This document shows positions 1 to 11,264 of a stretch of 64,000 nucleotides of DNA, piece by piece. This DNA comes from Alphaproteobacteria bacterium. Lineage in GTDB: Bacteria; Pseudomonadota; Alphaproteobacteria; Oceanibaculales; Oceanibaculaceae. The notes below the pieces were generated by a model. That model was not told where the DNA came from, did not search any database, and was given only the letters and a program-made list of their open reading frames with translations. The position numbers and the translations under genes are program-made. The stretch's first letter is position 1, and every line of letters begins with the position of its first letter. The DNA is taken from positions 558,001-622,000 of the forward strand of contig JAHJHR010000017.1 in NCBI GenBank assembly GCA_018823745.1. The letters run 5' to 3'.

Positions 1-363
1 TTCGAGACCTTCGGCATCCTGATCGAAAACCGCCTGCGCAACCTGGATACCGGCCGCGACCCGCGGCTGGACGAACAATTCGATGCGCTGAACGTCCTGA
101 TCTCGAAATCCGTCATCAAGGCCAGCACGCAGTTCTTTCTGGCCCTGAGCAAGAGCCCGGCCCTGCCCCTCGGATCGCGGGAGGTCTTCCTGCAGGAATT
201 ACGCAGCCTGCACGAGGCGCGCAACAAGCTCTCCGATCCACGCTACCAGCGCATGCTGGACGAGGAGGCGCATCGCAACCTCCAGATCGCCGAGAATATC
301 CTGACCGAAATCATTGAGCGCGCGCCCAGCCTGCTGGACTTCAACAAGCGGCAAAGCGCATAG
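1..363 (+). CDS. C-terminal part of hypothetical protein (5' end outside window)
   Basis: Frame 1 open from window edge to TAG at 361-363 (FETFGILIENRLRNLDTGRD...LLDFNKRQSA*); family not recognised. Confidence 0.6.
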   Translation, partial: FETFGILIENRLRNLDTGRDPRLDEQFDALNVLISKSVIKASTQFFLALSKSPALPLGSREVFLQELRSLHEARNKLSDPRYQRMLDEEAHRNLQIAENILTEIIERAPSLLDFNKRQSA

Positions 364-468
364 CGCCCCTGCCTACCGCGCCCTTGCCAGCGACAGGGCG
401 AAGCCGCTACAGAAAACAACCGACAAAAAAAGCGCGAACAGCGCGGATCGCCTGGGAGGATCAGACGC

Positions 469-1212
469 ATGAGCCAGCGGCTTGCCGGCAAGAAAGCCCT
501 TATCACCGCAGCGGGCCAGGGCATCGGCCGGGCCTCCGCCCTCTCCTTCGCGCGTGAAGGGGCGACCGTCATCGCCACCGACATCAATGCCGCAGCGCTG
601 GACAGCCTCGCCGCCGAGATGCCAGGCATCGAGACCCGCTTGCTGGACGTGACCAATGGCGACGCCGTTGCCACTGCCGCGCACGAGATTGGCGCGGTCG
701 ATGTGCTGTTCAGCTGCGCTGGTTTCGTCGCCGGCGGCACGATCCTGGAGTGCGACGAGAAGGATTACGACTTTTCCTTCAACCTGAACACCAAGGCGAT
801 GTACCGCATCACCCGCGCCTTCCTGCCGGCGATGATCGATAATGGCGGCGGCTCCCTCATCCTGATGTCCTCGGTCGCTTCCTCGGCGGCCGGTGTGCCG
901 AACCGCTTCGTCTATACCGCCAGCAAGGCGGCCGTGATCGGCATGACCAAATCCATTGCCATCGACTTCATCGCCAAGGGCATTCGCTGCAACGCGATCT
1001 GCCCGGGCACGGTGGAAACACCCTCGCTGCATGACCGGATCAACGCCTTCGACGACCCCGCCGCTGCGCGCCAGGCCTTCATTGCCCGGCAGCCCATGGG
1101 CCGGCTGGGCACGGCGGAGGAGATCGCGGCGCTGGCGCTCTATCTCGCTTCCGACGAATCCGCCTATACAACGGGTGTCGCCCATCTGATCGATGGCGGG
1201 CTCACCCTCTGA
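469..1212 (+). CDS. SDR family oxidoreductase (2-keto-3-deoxy-L-fuconate/rhamnonate dehydrogenase-like)
   Basis: TAAGQGIGRA Rossmann motif, YTASK catalytic motif; followed by FAH-family gene. Confidence 0.88.
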   Translation: MSQRLAGKKALITAAGQGIGRASALSFAREGATVIATDINAAALDSLAAEMPGIETRLLDVTNGDAVATAAHEIGAVDVLFSCAGFVAGGTILECDEKDYDFSFNLNTKAMYRITRAFLPAMIDNGGGSLILMSSVASSAAGVPNRFVYTASKAAVIGMTKSIAIDFIAKGIRCNAICPGTVETPSLHDRINAFDDPAAARQAFIARQPMGRLGTAEEIAALALYLASDESAYTTGVAHLIDGGLTL

Positions 1213-1248
1213 CACCGACCCGATAACAAGCCCCAGAAGGAGGACATC

Positions 1249-2097
1249 ATGCGGTTGTTGCGTTATGGCGAGGCCGGACAGGAAAAACCCGGCATTCTGG
1301 ATGCGGATGGCAAGATCCGCGATCTTTCCGGCCATGTCGCCGATCTCACCGGCGATGCCATCACGCCCGAGGGGCTGAAAAAGCTGGCAGGCATCGATGT
1401 GAAGAGCCTGCCGCTGGTCAGTGGCACGCCCCGCCTCGGCTGTCCCATCGCGCAGATCGGCAAGATCATCTGCGTCGGGCTGAATTATTCCGACCATGCC
1501 GCAGAGACCGGCATGGCTGTGCCGCCCGAGCCGATCATCTTCATGAAGGCGACAACCTCGATCATCGGCCCGAACGACACCGTCATCATCCCGAAGAATT
1601 CAAAGAAGACCGACTGGGAAGTCGAGCTGGGCATCGTTATCGGCAAGAAGGCGCAATATGTCGACGAGAAGGACTCGCTCGACCATGTCGCCGGCTATTG
1701 CGTCGTGAACGACATCTCGGAGCGTGAATTCCAGATCGAGCGCAGCGGCCAGTGGGTGAAGGGCAAGAGCGCCGACACCTTCGCGCCGATCGGCCCGTGG
1801 ATGGTCACGAAGGACGAGATCGCCGACCCGCAGAACCTGAAAATGTGGCTGGATGTCGATGGCAAGCGCTATCAGGACGGCTCCACCACGACCATGGTCT
1901 ATGGCGTGAAGCATCTGGTCAGCTATATCAGCCAGTTCATGACGCTGATGCCGGGCGATGTGATCCCCACCGGCACCCCGCCGGGTGTCGGCACCGGCAT
2001 GAAGCCGCCGGTCTTCCTGAAGCCCGGCAATGTCATGCATCTGGGCATCGAAGGCCTGGGCGAACAGCGCCAGAACGTCGTCGCCTATAAGGGCTGA
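1249..2097 (+). CDS. fumarylacetoacetate hydrolase family protein
   Basis: VGLNYSDHAAE, GKSADTFAPIGPW and TGTPPGVG motifs of the FAH fold. Confidence 0.92.
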   Translation: MRLLRYGEAGQEKPGILDADGKIRDLSGHVADLTGDAITPEGLKKLAGIDVKSLPLVSGTPRLGCPIAQIGKIICVGLNYSDHAAETGMAVPPEPIIFMKATTSIIGPNDTVIIPKNSKKTDWEVELGIVIGKKAQYVDEKDSLDHVAGYCVVNDISEREFQIERSGQWVKGKSADTFAPIGPWMVTKDEIADPQNLKMWLDVDGKRYQDGSTTTMVYGVKHLVSYISQFMTLMPGDVIPTGTPPGVGTGMKPPVFLKPGNVMHLGIEGLGEQRQNVVAYKG

Positions 2098-2105
2098 CAT
2101 TCGCC

Positions 2106-2144
2106 CCCGTCGTCGCCCTTGCTCATTGCCGGGGCGACGATGGG
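2106..2144 (+). terminator. stem-loop, possible terminator after FAH gene
   Basis: CCCGTCGTCGCCC (2106-2118) pairs with GGGCGACGATGGG (2132-2144), one G-U; followed by TGTTTC. Confidence 0.45.
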
Positions 2145-2171
2145 TGTTTCATCGCTGCAGGAAAAAGCACC

Positions 2172-3032
2172 ATGACCACCACCGCCTATAACGGTCTCTA
2201 CGGCGATGCGCTGGAGCGGGAGTATAACCCGCGCCGCGCCGTGCCCGATTTCCAGAATTTCCTGGATGGCCAGATCGCGCGCGCCAAGGCGACACGCGAC
2301 ACCCGGCCCTGCACGCTGGATGTTCGCTACGGTCCGGGGCCGCTGCAGACGCTGGATGTGTTCCCGGCTCAGAACCCGGATGCGCCGATCCATGTCTTCA
2401 TCCATGGCGGCTATTGGCGGGGTCTGGACAAAAGCGTCTACAGCTATATCGCCGAACCGCTGGTCGATGCCGGGGCGACGGCGGTGCTGCTGAATTACGA
2501 CCTGGCGCCGAAACTGACGATCAGCGCCATTGTCGAGCAGACCCGGCAGGCCGTGCACTGGCTCCATGCCAATGGCCGGTCTCTGGGTGGCGATCCGGCG
2601 AAGCTGTATCTGTCTGGCCATTCCGCCGGCGCCCATCTGGCGGCGATGATGCTGGCGCAGGACTGGGAAAAGCAGGGGCTACCGGGCGATGTGCTGAAAG
2701 GCATCGTCGCCATCTCGGGCGTCTACGACCTGACGCCGGTGACGATGCTGGGCGTGAATGCGGAGATTGGCCTGACGGCCGAGCAGGCCGCGATCAACAG
2801 CCTGGACGCCAACCCGCCCTTGCCGGCAGCGCCGGTGCTGGTTGCAGTAGGCGGCGGCGAGACGGCCGACTGGATCCGGCAATCAGCGGTCTATGCCCGG
2901 CAATGCCGGGCGGCAGGCGTGCTGACGGATTACTGGGAAATCGGCCGCGAAAATCACTTCTCGATCTGCGACCGCCTGGGCGAGGCGCATCACCCGCTGA
3001 CGCGGGCGATGCTGTCGCAGATGGGTCTTTAG
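2172..3032 (+). CDS. alpha/beta hydrolase (arylformamidase-like)
   Basis: HGGYW oxyanion motif and GHSAGAHLA nucleophile elbow. Confidence 0.88.
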   Translation: MTTTAYNGLYGDALEREYNPRRAVPDFQNFLDGQIARAKATRDTRPCTLDVRYGPGPLQTLDVFPAQNPDAPIHVFIHGGYWRGLDKSVYSYIAEPLVDAGATAVLLNYDLAPKLTISAIVEQTRQAVHWLHANGRSLGGDPAKLYLSGHSAGAHLAAMMLAQDWEKQGLPGDVLKGIVAISGVYDLTPVTMLGVNAEIGLTAEQAAINSLDANPPLPAAPVLVAVGGGETADWIRQSAVYARQCRAAGVLTDYWEIGRENHFSICDRLGEAHHPLTRAMLSQMGL

Positions 3033-3508
3033 CGGCTTTTCACAACATCGCGCAGCAGGCCCATCAGGCTGCCGCGCAGCTCAGCACTGGCCCCGACGGC
3101 CAGGCCGGCCACCAGCATGCCCAATGTGCCGGTCTTGGCATTCTTGTGCAGCGCCAGTTCCAGCTCCGCCTGAAGCAGTTGCAGTTCCGCCATCGTGGCC
3201 GCCTTGGCGGCGTTGCGCTGGCTTTGCATCTGCCGGGCCTTCTGGCGGGTAATCGCCCAGACCGTGCCGCCAATGATGGCCGCCAGCAGGAAACACCCGC
3301 CAGCCACGATCAGGGCGGCATCCGGGGCAGGAACCCGCCGGGCCAGGCCGAGATAGGCGGCAATCGCCAGAAAGACGACGCCGATGGTTGCCGCGCCGCC
3401 GGCCGCAACATAGCCGGCGACCCTTACGCCGAGGCGTTCGGCCGACTCCTTAGCCGACCGGATCTCCGCCTTGGCGAGAGGGGCAACGATATTAAGAAGG
3501 TATTGCAC
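3029..3508 (-). CDS. phage holin family / YqjE-like membrane protein
   Basis: Two hydrophobic helices, adjacent to DUF883 gene as in yqjD-yqjE arrangements. Confidence 0.65.
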   Translation of the reverse strand: MQYLLNIVAPLAKAEIRSAKESAERLGVRVAGYVAAGGAATIGVVFLAIAAYLGLARRVPAPDAALIVAGGCFLLAAIIGGTVWAITRQKARQMQSQRNAAKAATMAELQLLQAELELALHKNAKTGTLGMLVAGLAVGASAELRGSLMGLLRDVVKSR

Positions 3509-3519
3509 AAGACCGCCGA

Positions 3520-3831
3520 TTAGCGGTGATCGAAAAGCTTGCCGAGGAGCAGGCCGGCGCCGAAGGCGATCAGCATGCTCTGCAGCGGCTTGTCTTCGAT
3601 GTGACGCTCGACGGCGGCAACGCCTTCGGCGCCACGGGCCTTGGCTGTGCCGGCCATGCGTTCCAGATCGTCGCGCATCGCCATGACCTTTTCGCGCAGT
3701 GCCTCGGTCTTGTCATCGACAGCAGAGGATGCGGAAGAGCTGACGGTCTTCGTCAGGGCAGCGATATCCTTGCGCAGTGCGGCGAGGTCGGCTTTGACGG
3801 CATCAAGTTCAGCAGGCTGCGAATTCGCCAT
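3520..3831 (-). CDS. DUF883 family protein (ElaB/YqjD-like)
   Basis: Coiled coil then VERHIEDKPLQSMLIAFGAGLLLGKLFDHR C-terminal helix. Confidence 0.85.
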   Translation of the reverse strand: MANSQPAELDAVKADLAALRKDIAALTKTVSSSASSAVDDKTEALREKVMAMRDDLERMAGTAKARGAEGVAAVERHIEDKPLQSMLIAFGAGLLLGKLFDHR

Positions 3832-4105
3832 GATAGTCTCCTTGGACAGAATGATCTAACCGATGCAGCACCGCCCGATTGTCAGGCGGGGCATCCCCCG
3901 GTGGGTGTTCCCGAAAGGGGACCGCAGGTCGCGGTCGGCCCAGTCCCCCCATAAACCATCTGACAAGACAAAAGGTTCCGGTCTTTTCCGCAAAAAAAGC
4001 GCGGGAACGAATAGCCGACCTAGCCGTTGGTTATGTTGTATTCTAGACCGATCCGCGCCAAAAGCGCCATCGCCCGATCTGGGTTATTCAGAAAAGACCT
4101 TATCC

Positions 4106-5281
4106 ATGACCCAGCCGACCACTTCGGGAACAAACGAAACCGGCGCGCCCGACGACGCCTCCACCGTCGCCCCGCCCGAGCCACAGCCCGCCGTCCCGCA
4201 GGCGCCGCGACCGGCCACCTTCAAGGATTTGTTCAAGGCGCAGGACGGCACCAAGATCGTGGCGATGATCATGCTGGCCCTGGCCATCATGTACACGGTC
4301 TATTTCGCCAAGCCGATCCTGCTGCCGATCTTCCTTGCCCTGCTGCTGGCGATCCTGCTGCTGCCGCTGGTGAAGCTGATCTGCAAGATCGGCATTCCGC
4401 AGACCCTGGGTGCCTTTATCGTTGTGGGCCTGCTGACATCCACCGTGACGGTCGGCAGCTATCAGCTGGCGGGACCGGCACTGGAATATCTCGATTTCGG
4501 CCCGAACCTCGGCCGCAGCATCGAACGCAAGCTGGCGGATCTGAAGCTGCCGCTGCAAAAGGCGCGCGAAGCGTCCGAGAAAATCGCCGAGATGGCGCAG
4601 ATCGACCAGAAAGGCCGCCAGGCCCCGCGTGTGGTCGTCATGCAGGAGAGCCTGGCCGAAACCCTGGCCGCCCATGTTCAATCCTCCGTCACAACCGGCA
4701 TCATCACCGTAGTGCTGCTGTTCTTCCTGCTGGCCGAAGGTCCGCGCAGCATCAACCGCATCGTCGAGGCGATGGAATTGTCGGAGCAGAGGCGGCGCAC
4801 GAAACGGGTCTTCCTGGAAATCCAGTGGAAGATTTCGGTCTATCTGCGCACCGTGACCCTGATCAACATCGCGCTGGGCCTGCTGACCTCCGGCCTGATG
4901 TGGGCGCTGGGCATGCCCAGCCCGCTGCTCTGGGGCGTGATTGCCGGCATGTTCAACTTCCTGCCCTATGTCGGACCGGTGATCACGGCGGTAATCATCG
5001 CCATCGTCTCGCTGATGACCTTCGATTCGCTGTTGCTGATCCTGATGCCCCCCTTGGGCTTCTATATCCTCACGGCGATGGAGGGGCAGGTCATCACGCC
5101 GATGATTCTGGGTCGCCAGCTGACCCTGAACCCGATCCTGGTTTTTGGCACGGTGTTGCTCTGGGGCTGGCTCTGGGGCGTACCGGGCGCGCTGCTTGCG
5201 GTGCCTATCCTTGCCATTGGCAAGATCATCCTGACCAATCTGGAAGATGTCCCCGCCCCGCTGCGCGCCGCCATGGAATAA
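4106..5281 (+). CDS. AI-2E family transporter
   Basis: Multi-TM protein with GMFNFLPYVGPVI and EGQVITPMILGRQLTLNPILV motifs; start chosen at 4106 within ORF 3863..5281. Confidence 0.88.
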   Translation: MTQPTTSGTNETGAPDDASTVAPPEPQPAVPQAPRPATFKDLFKAQDGTKIVAMIMLALAIMYTVYFAKPILLPIFLALLLAILLLPLVKLICKIGIPQTLGAFIVVGLLTSTVTVGSYQLAGPALEYLDFGPNLGRSIERKLADLKLPLQKAREASEKIAEMAQIDQKGRQAPRVVVMQESLAETLAAHVQSSVTTGIITVVLLFFLLAEGPRSINRIVEAMELSEQRRRTKRVFLEIQWKISVYLRTVTLINIALGLLTSGLMWALGMPSPLLWGVIAGMFNFLPYVGPVITAVIIAIVSLMTFDSLLLILMPPLGFYILTAMEGQVITPMILGRQLTLNPILVFGTVLLWGWLWGVPGALLAVPILAIGKIILTNLEDVPAPLRAAME

Positions 5282-5314
5282 AAAAGCCCCGCCTGATCCC
5301 AGGCGGGGCTTTTT
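5281..5314. terminator. bidirectional rho-independent terminator
   Basis: AAAAAGCCCCGCCTgatcccAGGCGGGGCTTTTT between convergent genes. Confidence 0.9.
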
Positions 5315-5332
5315 CCGTTCAGCGCACTGCGG

Positions 5333-6598
<1,266 letters not shown>

Positions 6599-6717
6599 CT
6601 ACGCCCAGCCGATAGCCCGTTCAACGGGTTTTCGCGGCGATATTGAGGATTTACGACGCATAGCCGCCCAGCAAGCTTGGCGGGACTTTTTGTCTCGCTG
6701 CCGCCTATACTTTACGC

Positions 6718-7965
6718 ATGCCCATGCTCGCCCGCCTCGGTCCTTTCGGCCGCGCCTTCTCGCACCATAATTACCGCGTCTATTTCGCCGGCAATGCGCT
6801 GTCGCTGATCGGCACCTGGATGCAGCGTATCGGCATCGGCTGGGTGGCGTGGGAACTGACCGGTTCCAGCGCCTGGCTCGGTATCGTCGCCTTCGCCGAT
6901 CTGTTCCCCACCGTGCTGGTGACGATCTTCGCCGGCGTCGCGGTGGACCGCATCGGCCCGATGAAGGTCGCCCGGGTCGCCCAGATATTGCAGGTTGTGC
7001 AGGCCCTTGTGCTGGCCGGGCTGGTGCTGTTCGGCTGGATCAACATCTGGCTGCTGATCGTGCTGGCCGCCTTCCAGGGCACGGTGACGGCATTCTACCA
7101 GCCGGCGCGGCTGTCGCTGATCCCCCTGCTGGTGCCACGCGAGGATCTGTCGGCGGCCATCGCCATCAACGCGATCAATTTCAACCTGGCGCGCTTCATC
7201 GGCCCGGCCATTGCCGGCGCGCTGATTGCCGCCGGCGGCGCGCAATGGACCTTCGCCGCCAATGCGCTGACCTATTTCGCCTTCTTCGTCTCGCTGCTGC
7301 TGCTGAAAATCCCCGATCCGGCGCCGCGCACCACCGGCAAGCGTTCAGTACTGAGCGAAGTCGGCGATGGCTATCGCTATGCCGTGCGGCATCCCGGCAT
7401 CGGCCCCTTGCTGATTCTGGTCATCATCACCTCGACCTGCCTGCGCGCCGTGTTCGAGCTGATGCCCGCCTATGCCGACGAGATGTTCCATGCCGGCCCG
7501 GAAGGGCTGGGCATGCTGACCGCCGCCACCGGGGCCGGGGCGATTGTCGCCGGGCTGTGGCTCGGCCTGCGCGGCAGCGTGCAGGGGCTTACGCGGATAT
7601 CGCTCTGGGGCATTCTTGGCAGCTGCCTCAGCCTGACCGCCTTTGCCGCTACGGAAATCCTGTGGGTCGGCATGCTGTCTATCGGCATTTCCGGGGCGAC
7701 CCTGCTGATGAACGGCGTCGGCATGCAGACGCTGATGCAGAACGCCGTCACCACCGAGATGCGCGGCCGGGTCATGGCGCTGTACTGGATGATCTTTCGC
7801 GGCGGTCCTGCCTTCGGCGCGCTGGCGCTGGGTGCCGCCTCCGACCTGTTCGGCCTGCACTGGCCGCTGATCGGCGCCTGCGTGCTGTCGCTGGTCGCCT
7901 GGGCCTGGTGCAGGAAACGCTTGCCGCACATGGCGCAGGCGTTGGAAGCTGGTCCTAACACTTAA
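6718..7965 (+). CDS. MFS transporter
   Basis: About 12 hydrophobic helices; enterobactin exporter-like N terminus (FRVYFAGNALSLIGTWMQRIGIGWV type). Confidence 0.88.
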   Translation: MPMLARLGPFGRAFSHHNYRVYFAGNALSLIGTWMQRIGIGWVAWELTGSSAWLGIVAFADLFPTVLVTIFAGVAVDRIGPMKVARVAQILQVVQALVLAGLVLFGWINIWLLIVLAAFQGTVTAFYQPARLSLIPLLVPREDLSAAIAINAINFNLARFIGPAIAGALIAAGGAQWTFAANALTYFAFFVSLLLLKIPDPAPRTTGKRSVLSEVGDGYRYAVRHPGIGPLLILVIITSTCLRAVFELMPAYADEMFHAGPEGLGMLTAATGAGAIVAGLWLGLRGSVQGLTRISLWGILGSCLSLTAFAATEILWVGMLSIGISGATLLMNGVGMQTLMQNAVTTEMRGRVMALYWMIFRGGPAFGALALGAASDLFGLHWPLIGACVLSLVAWAWCRKRLPHMAQALEAGPNT

Positions 7966-7978
7966 GGGAGAAAACACC

Positions 7979-8752
7979 ATGAATGCCGTCACAGGACAGA
8001 AACTTGACCGCCCGGTGCGCGACCTGGTCAGCGCCGAGGAATGGCAGACCCGGGTCGACCTCGCCGCCTGCTACCGGCTGGTCGGCTTCTATGGCATGAC
8101 CGATCTGACCGCGACCCATATCTCCGCCCGCGTGCCGGGGGTTGAGGGCCAGTTCCTGATCAACCCGCATGGCATGTTCTTCGACGAGATAACCGCCTCC
8201 AGCCTGGTGAAGGTCGATCATGACGGCAATATCCTGCTGCCCTCGCCCTATCCGGTGAACCGCGCCGGCTATGTCATCCATTCGGCGATCCATGAGGCGC
8301 GGCCGGATGTCGATTGCGTGCTGCACACCCATACCCGCGCCGGCATGGCGGTCTCGGCGATGGAATGCGGGCTGCTGTCGATCAGCCAGCATTCCATGCG
8401 CTTCTACAACCGCCTCGGCTATCACGATTACGAAGGCCTGGCGCAGGACGAGGACGAGAAGAAGCGCTTGGTCCGCGACCTCGGCCAGCACCGCGCTTTG
8501 ATGCTGCGCAATCACGGGCTGCTGACCGCCGGACGCACCATCCCGGAAGCCTTCAGCCTGATCCATTACCTGGAAAAATGCTGCCAGTCGCAGATCGACG
8601 CTCTGGCCAGCGGCCAGACCCTCACCTACCCCTCCGGCCAGGTCTGCGAGCATACTGCCCGGCAATACGAGGCCTTCGGCATCCTCGGCTCCCGCGACTG
8701 GCCCGGCCATCTCCGCCGCCTCGACAAGCTGGACCCGAGCTACAAGGAGTAG
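7979..8752 (+). CDS. class II aldolase/adducin family protein
   Basis: TATHISARVPG, HTHTRAGMAVSAM, LRNHGLLTAGRTIPEAF motifs. Confidence 0.92.
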   Translation: MNAVTGQKLDRPVRDLVSAEEWQTRVDLAACYRLVGFYGMTDLTATHISARVPGVEGQFLINPHGMFFDEITASSLVKVDHDGNILLPSPYPVNRAGYVIHSAIHEARPDVDCVLHTHTRAGMAVSAMECGLLSISQHSMRFYNRLGYHDYEGLAQDEDEKKRLVRDLGQHRALMLRNHGLLTAGRTIPEAFSLIHYLEKCCQSQIDALASGQTLTYPSGQVCEHTARQYEAFGILGSRDWPGHLRRLDKLDPSYKE

Positions 8753-8769
8753 GCTCAACGCCTCTCTGA

Positions 8770-8802
8770 CTGTCATGTCCGGGCGTGCCCCGGACATGAC
8801 AG
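8770..8802. repeat. intergenic palindrome (perfect 14-bp stem, 5-nt loop)
   Basis: CTGTCATGTCCGGG cgtgc CCCGGACATGACAG. Confidence 0.85.
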
Positions 8803-8871
8803 ATGACGGTATTGCCACGCGTGCAAACATGCCGTCTGGAAACCCTGCCTCCGCCCGCTTATGTTAGCGGC

Positions 8872-11097
8872 ATGTCCAGCACAGCCCCCTTTCACATGCA
8901 TCCGCTTGGCGGTCCCCTCCTCGGCCCGGGGGAGAAGCGGCAGCCGATGCTGGCCGGCGAGGCGGCGCCGCAGGATCGCGGGCAGCCGCTGGAGGTGGTG
9001 TCGGATTATACCCCGGCCGGCGACCAGCCGCAGGCGATCAAGGCGCTGGTCGAGGGCGTGGTCGGTGGCGAGCGCGACCAGGTGCTGCTGGGTGTCACCG
9101 GATCTGGCAAGACCTTCACGGTCGCTCATGTGATCCAGCAGGTGCAGCGCCCGACCATCATCCTGGCGCCGAACAAGACGCTGGCCGCCCAGCTCTATGG
9201 CGAGATGAAGAGCTTCTTCCCGCACAATGCGGTGGAGTATTTCGTCTCCTATTACGATTACTACCAGCCGGAAGCCTACGTCCCGCGCACCGACACCTAT
9301 ATCGAGAAGGAAAGTTCGATCAACGAGCAGATCGACCGGATGCGCCATTCGGCGACCCGCTCGCTGCTGGAGCGCGAGGATGTGATCATCGTCGCCTCGG
9401 TCTCCTGCATCTACGGTATCGGCTCGCCCGAGGCCTATAGCCGGATGATCGTGCAGGTGAAGAAGGGCGACAGCATCGACCGCACCACCCTGCTGCGCCA
9501 ACTGGTCGAGATCCAGTACAAGCGCAACGATGCCGCCTTCACCCGCGGCACCTTCCGGGTGCGCGGCGACACCATCGAAATCTTCCCGGCCCATTTCGAG
9601 GACCGCGCCTGGCGCATCACCCTGTTCGGCGACGAGGTCGAGCAGATCGTCGAATTCGACCCGCTGACCGGCGAGAAGAGCGGCGGGCTGGATGAAATCC
9701 GCATCTTCGCCAACAGCCATTACGTGACGCCGCGGCCGACGCTGCAGCAGGCCGTGAAGAAAATGAAGGTCGATCTGAAACTGCGGCTGGCCGAGTTCGA
9801 GAGCCAGGGCAAGCTGCTGGAAGCACAGCGGCTGGACCAGCGCACGACCTTTGACATGGAGATGCTGGAAAGCACCGGCTCCTGCGCCGGCATCGAGAAT
9901 TATTCCCGCTATCTGACCGGCCGCAACCCCGGCGAGCCGCCGCCCACTTTGTTTGAATACATCCCGCCGCACGCCCTGCTGATCGTCGATGAGAGCCATG
10001 TCACCGTCCCGCAGATCGGCGGCATGTTCAAAGGCGACTTTGCGCGCAAATCCACTTTGTCGGAATTCGGCTTCCGCCTGCCGGTCTGTCTCGACAACCG
10101 GCCGCTGAAATTCGAGGAATGGGAGGCGATGCGCCCGCAGACCATCTTCGTCTCTGCCACCCCCGGCCCGTGGGAGATGGAGCGCACCGGCGGCGTGTTC
10201 GTGGAGCAGGTGGTGCGCCCAACCGGGCTGATCGACCCGGTCTGCATCGTCCGGCCGACGACCAACCAGGTCGATGACGTGATCGCGGAATGCCGCGATG
10301 CCGCCGCCAAGGGCCAGCGCGTGCTGATCACCGTGCTGACCAAGAAGATGGCCGAGGATCTGACCGAATTCATGCATGAAGCCGGCGTGAAGGTCCGCTA
10401 CATCCATTCCGATGTGGAGACGCTAGAGCGCATCGAGATCATCCGCGATCTGCGCCTCGGCGCCTTCGACGTTCTGATCGGCATCAATTTGCTGCGCGAG
10501 GGGCTGGATATCCCGGAATGCGCGCTGGTCGCCATTCTGGACGCCGACAAGGAGGGCTATCTGCGCTCCAAGACCTCGCTGGTGCAGACCATCGGCCGGG
10601 CGGCGCGCAACCTCGAAGGCCGGGCGCTGCTCTATGCCGACCGCATGACCGCCAGCCTGGAATACGCGATCAGCGAGACCAACCGCCGCCGCGAGAAGCA
10701 ACAGGCCTATAACGCCGCCAACGGCATCACGCCGGAAAGCATCAAGTCGAAGATCAACGACATCATGCAGAGCGTGTATGAGCGCGGCGATCATCTGACC
10801 ATCGAAACCGGCACGGATGAAGGCGCGCTGGTCGGCAAGAATATCCGCGAGGTCATCGGCGATCTGGAAAAGCGTATGCGCACCGCCGCTGCCGATCTGG
10901 AATTCGAGGATGCTGCCCGGCTGCGCGACGAGATCAAGCGGCTGGAAGCCGCCGAGCTGGGCTTCGCCACCGATGGCAAACCGCTGCGCGGCGGCCCGAT
11001 CACCCATATCCAGGTGCCCAGCGGCACCGCCCGAGTCAAAGGCGACATCCAGCCGCCCAAAGGCAAGGCAAAGGGCCGCAAGCGCCGGGGTGGGTAG
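8872..11097 (+). CDS. uvrB: excinuclease ABC subunit UvrB
   Basis: [10 protein letters not shown] Walker [26 protein letters not shown]-terminal UVR motif ([15 protein letters not shown]). Confidence 0.98.
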   Translation: MSSTAPFHMHPLGGPLLGPGEKRQPMLAGEAAPQDRGQPLEVVSDYTPAGDQPQAIKALVEGVVGGERDQVLLGVTGSGKTFTVAHVIQQVQRPTIILAPNKTLAAQLYGEMKSFFPHNAVEYFVSYYDYYQPEAYVPRTDTYIEKESSINEQIDRMRHSATRSLLEREDVIIVASVSCIYGIGSPEAYSRMIVQVKKGDSIDRTTLLRQLVEIQYKRNDAAFTRGTFRVRGDTIEIFPAHFEDRAWRITLFGDEVEQIVEFDPLTGEKSGGLDEIRIFANSHYVTPRPTLQQAVKKMKVDLKLRLAEFESQGKLLEAQRLDQRTTFDMEMLESTGSCAGIENYSRYLTGRNPGEPPPTLFEYIPPHALLIVDESHVTVPQIGGMFKGDFARKSTLSEFGFRLPVCLDNRPLKFEEWEAMRPQTIFVSATPGPWEMERTGGVFVEQVVRPTGLIDPVCIVRPTTNQVDDVIAECRDAAAKGQRVLITVLTKKMAEDLTEFMHEAGVKVRYIHSDVETLERIEIIRDLRLGAFDVLIGINLLREGLDIPECALVAILDADKEGYLRSKTSLVQTIGRAARNLEGRALLYADRMTASLEYAISETNRRREKQQAYNAANGITPESIKSKINDIMQSVYERGDHLTIETGTDEGALVGKNIREVIGDLEKRMRTAAADLEFEDAARLRDEIKRLEAAELGFATDGKPLRGGPITHIQVPSGTARVKGDIQPPKGKAKGRKRRGG

Positions 11098-11116
11098 GAG
11101 CAAAGCCGCCTTATGC

Positions 11117-11225
11117 TTCGAGACGCCCCTGACGGGGCTCCTCAGCATGAGGGTCACCAAGTTGCGCCGACGGGATATCCTGGAATGACCCTCACCCTGA
11201 GGAGCCGCAAAGCGGCGTCTCGAAG
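11117..11225. repeat. imperfect inverted repeat element (about 39-nt arms)
   Basis: TTCGAGACGCCCCTGACGGGGCTCCTCAGCATGAGGGTCA (left) versus TGACCCTCACCCTGAGGAGCCGCAAAGCGGCGTCTCGAAG (right). Confidence 0.8.
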
Positions 11226-11264
11226 GGGACGGCGGCACAATGAACGAATGAAGGAACCTCCACC

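Noticed and set aside
373-1497. 374-aa minus-strand ORF opposite SDR/FAH genes
   Set aside because: Shadow ORF; both plus-strand genes are solid
8773-10407. 544-aa minus-strand ORF opposite uvrB
   Set aside because: Antisense of uvrB, compositionally biased, no motif
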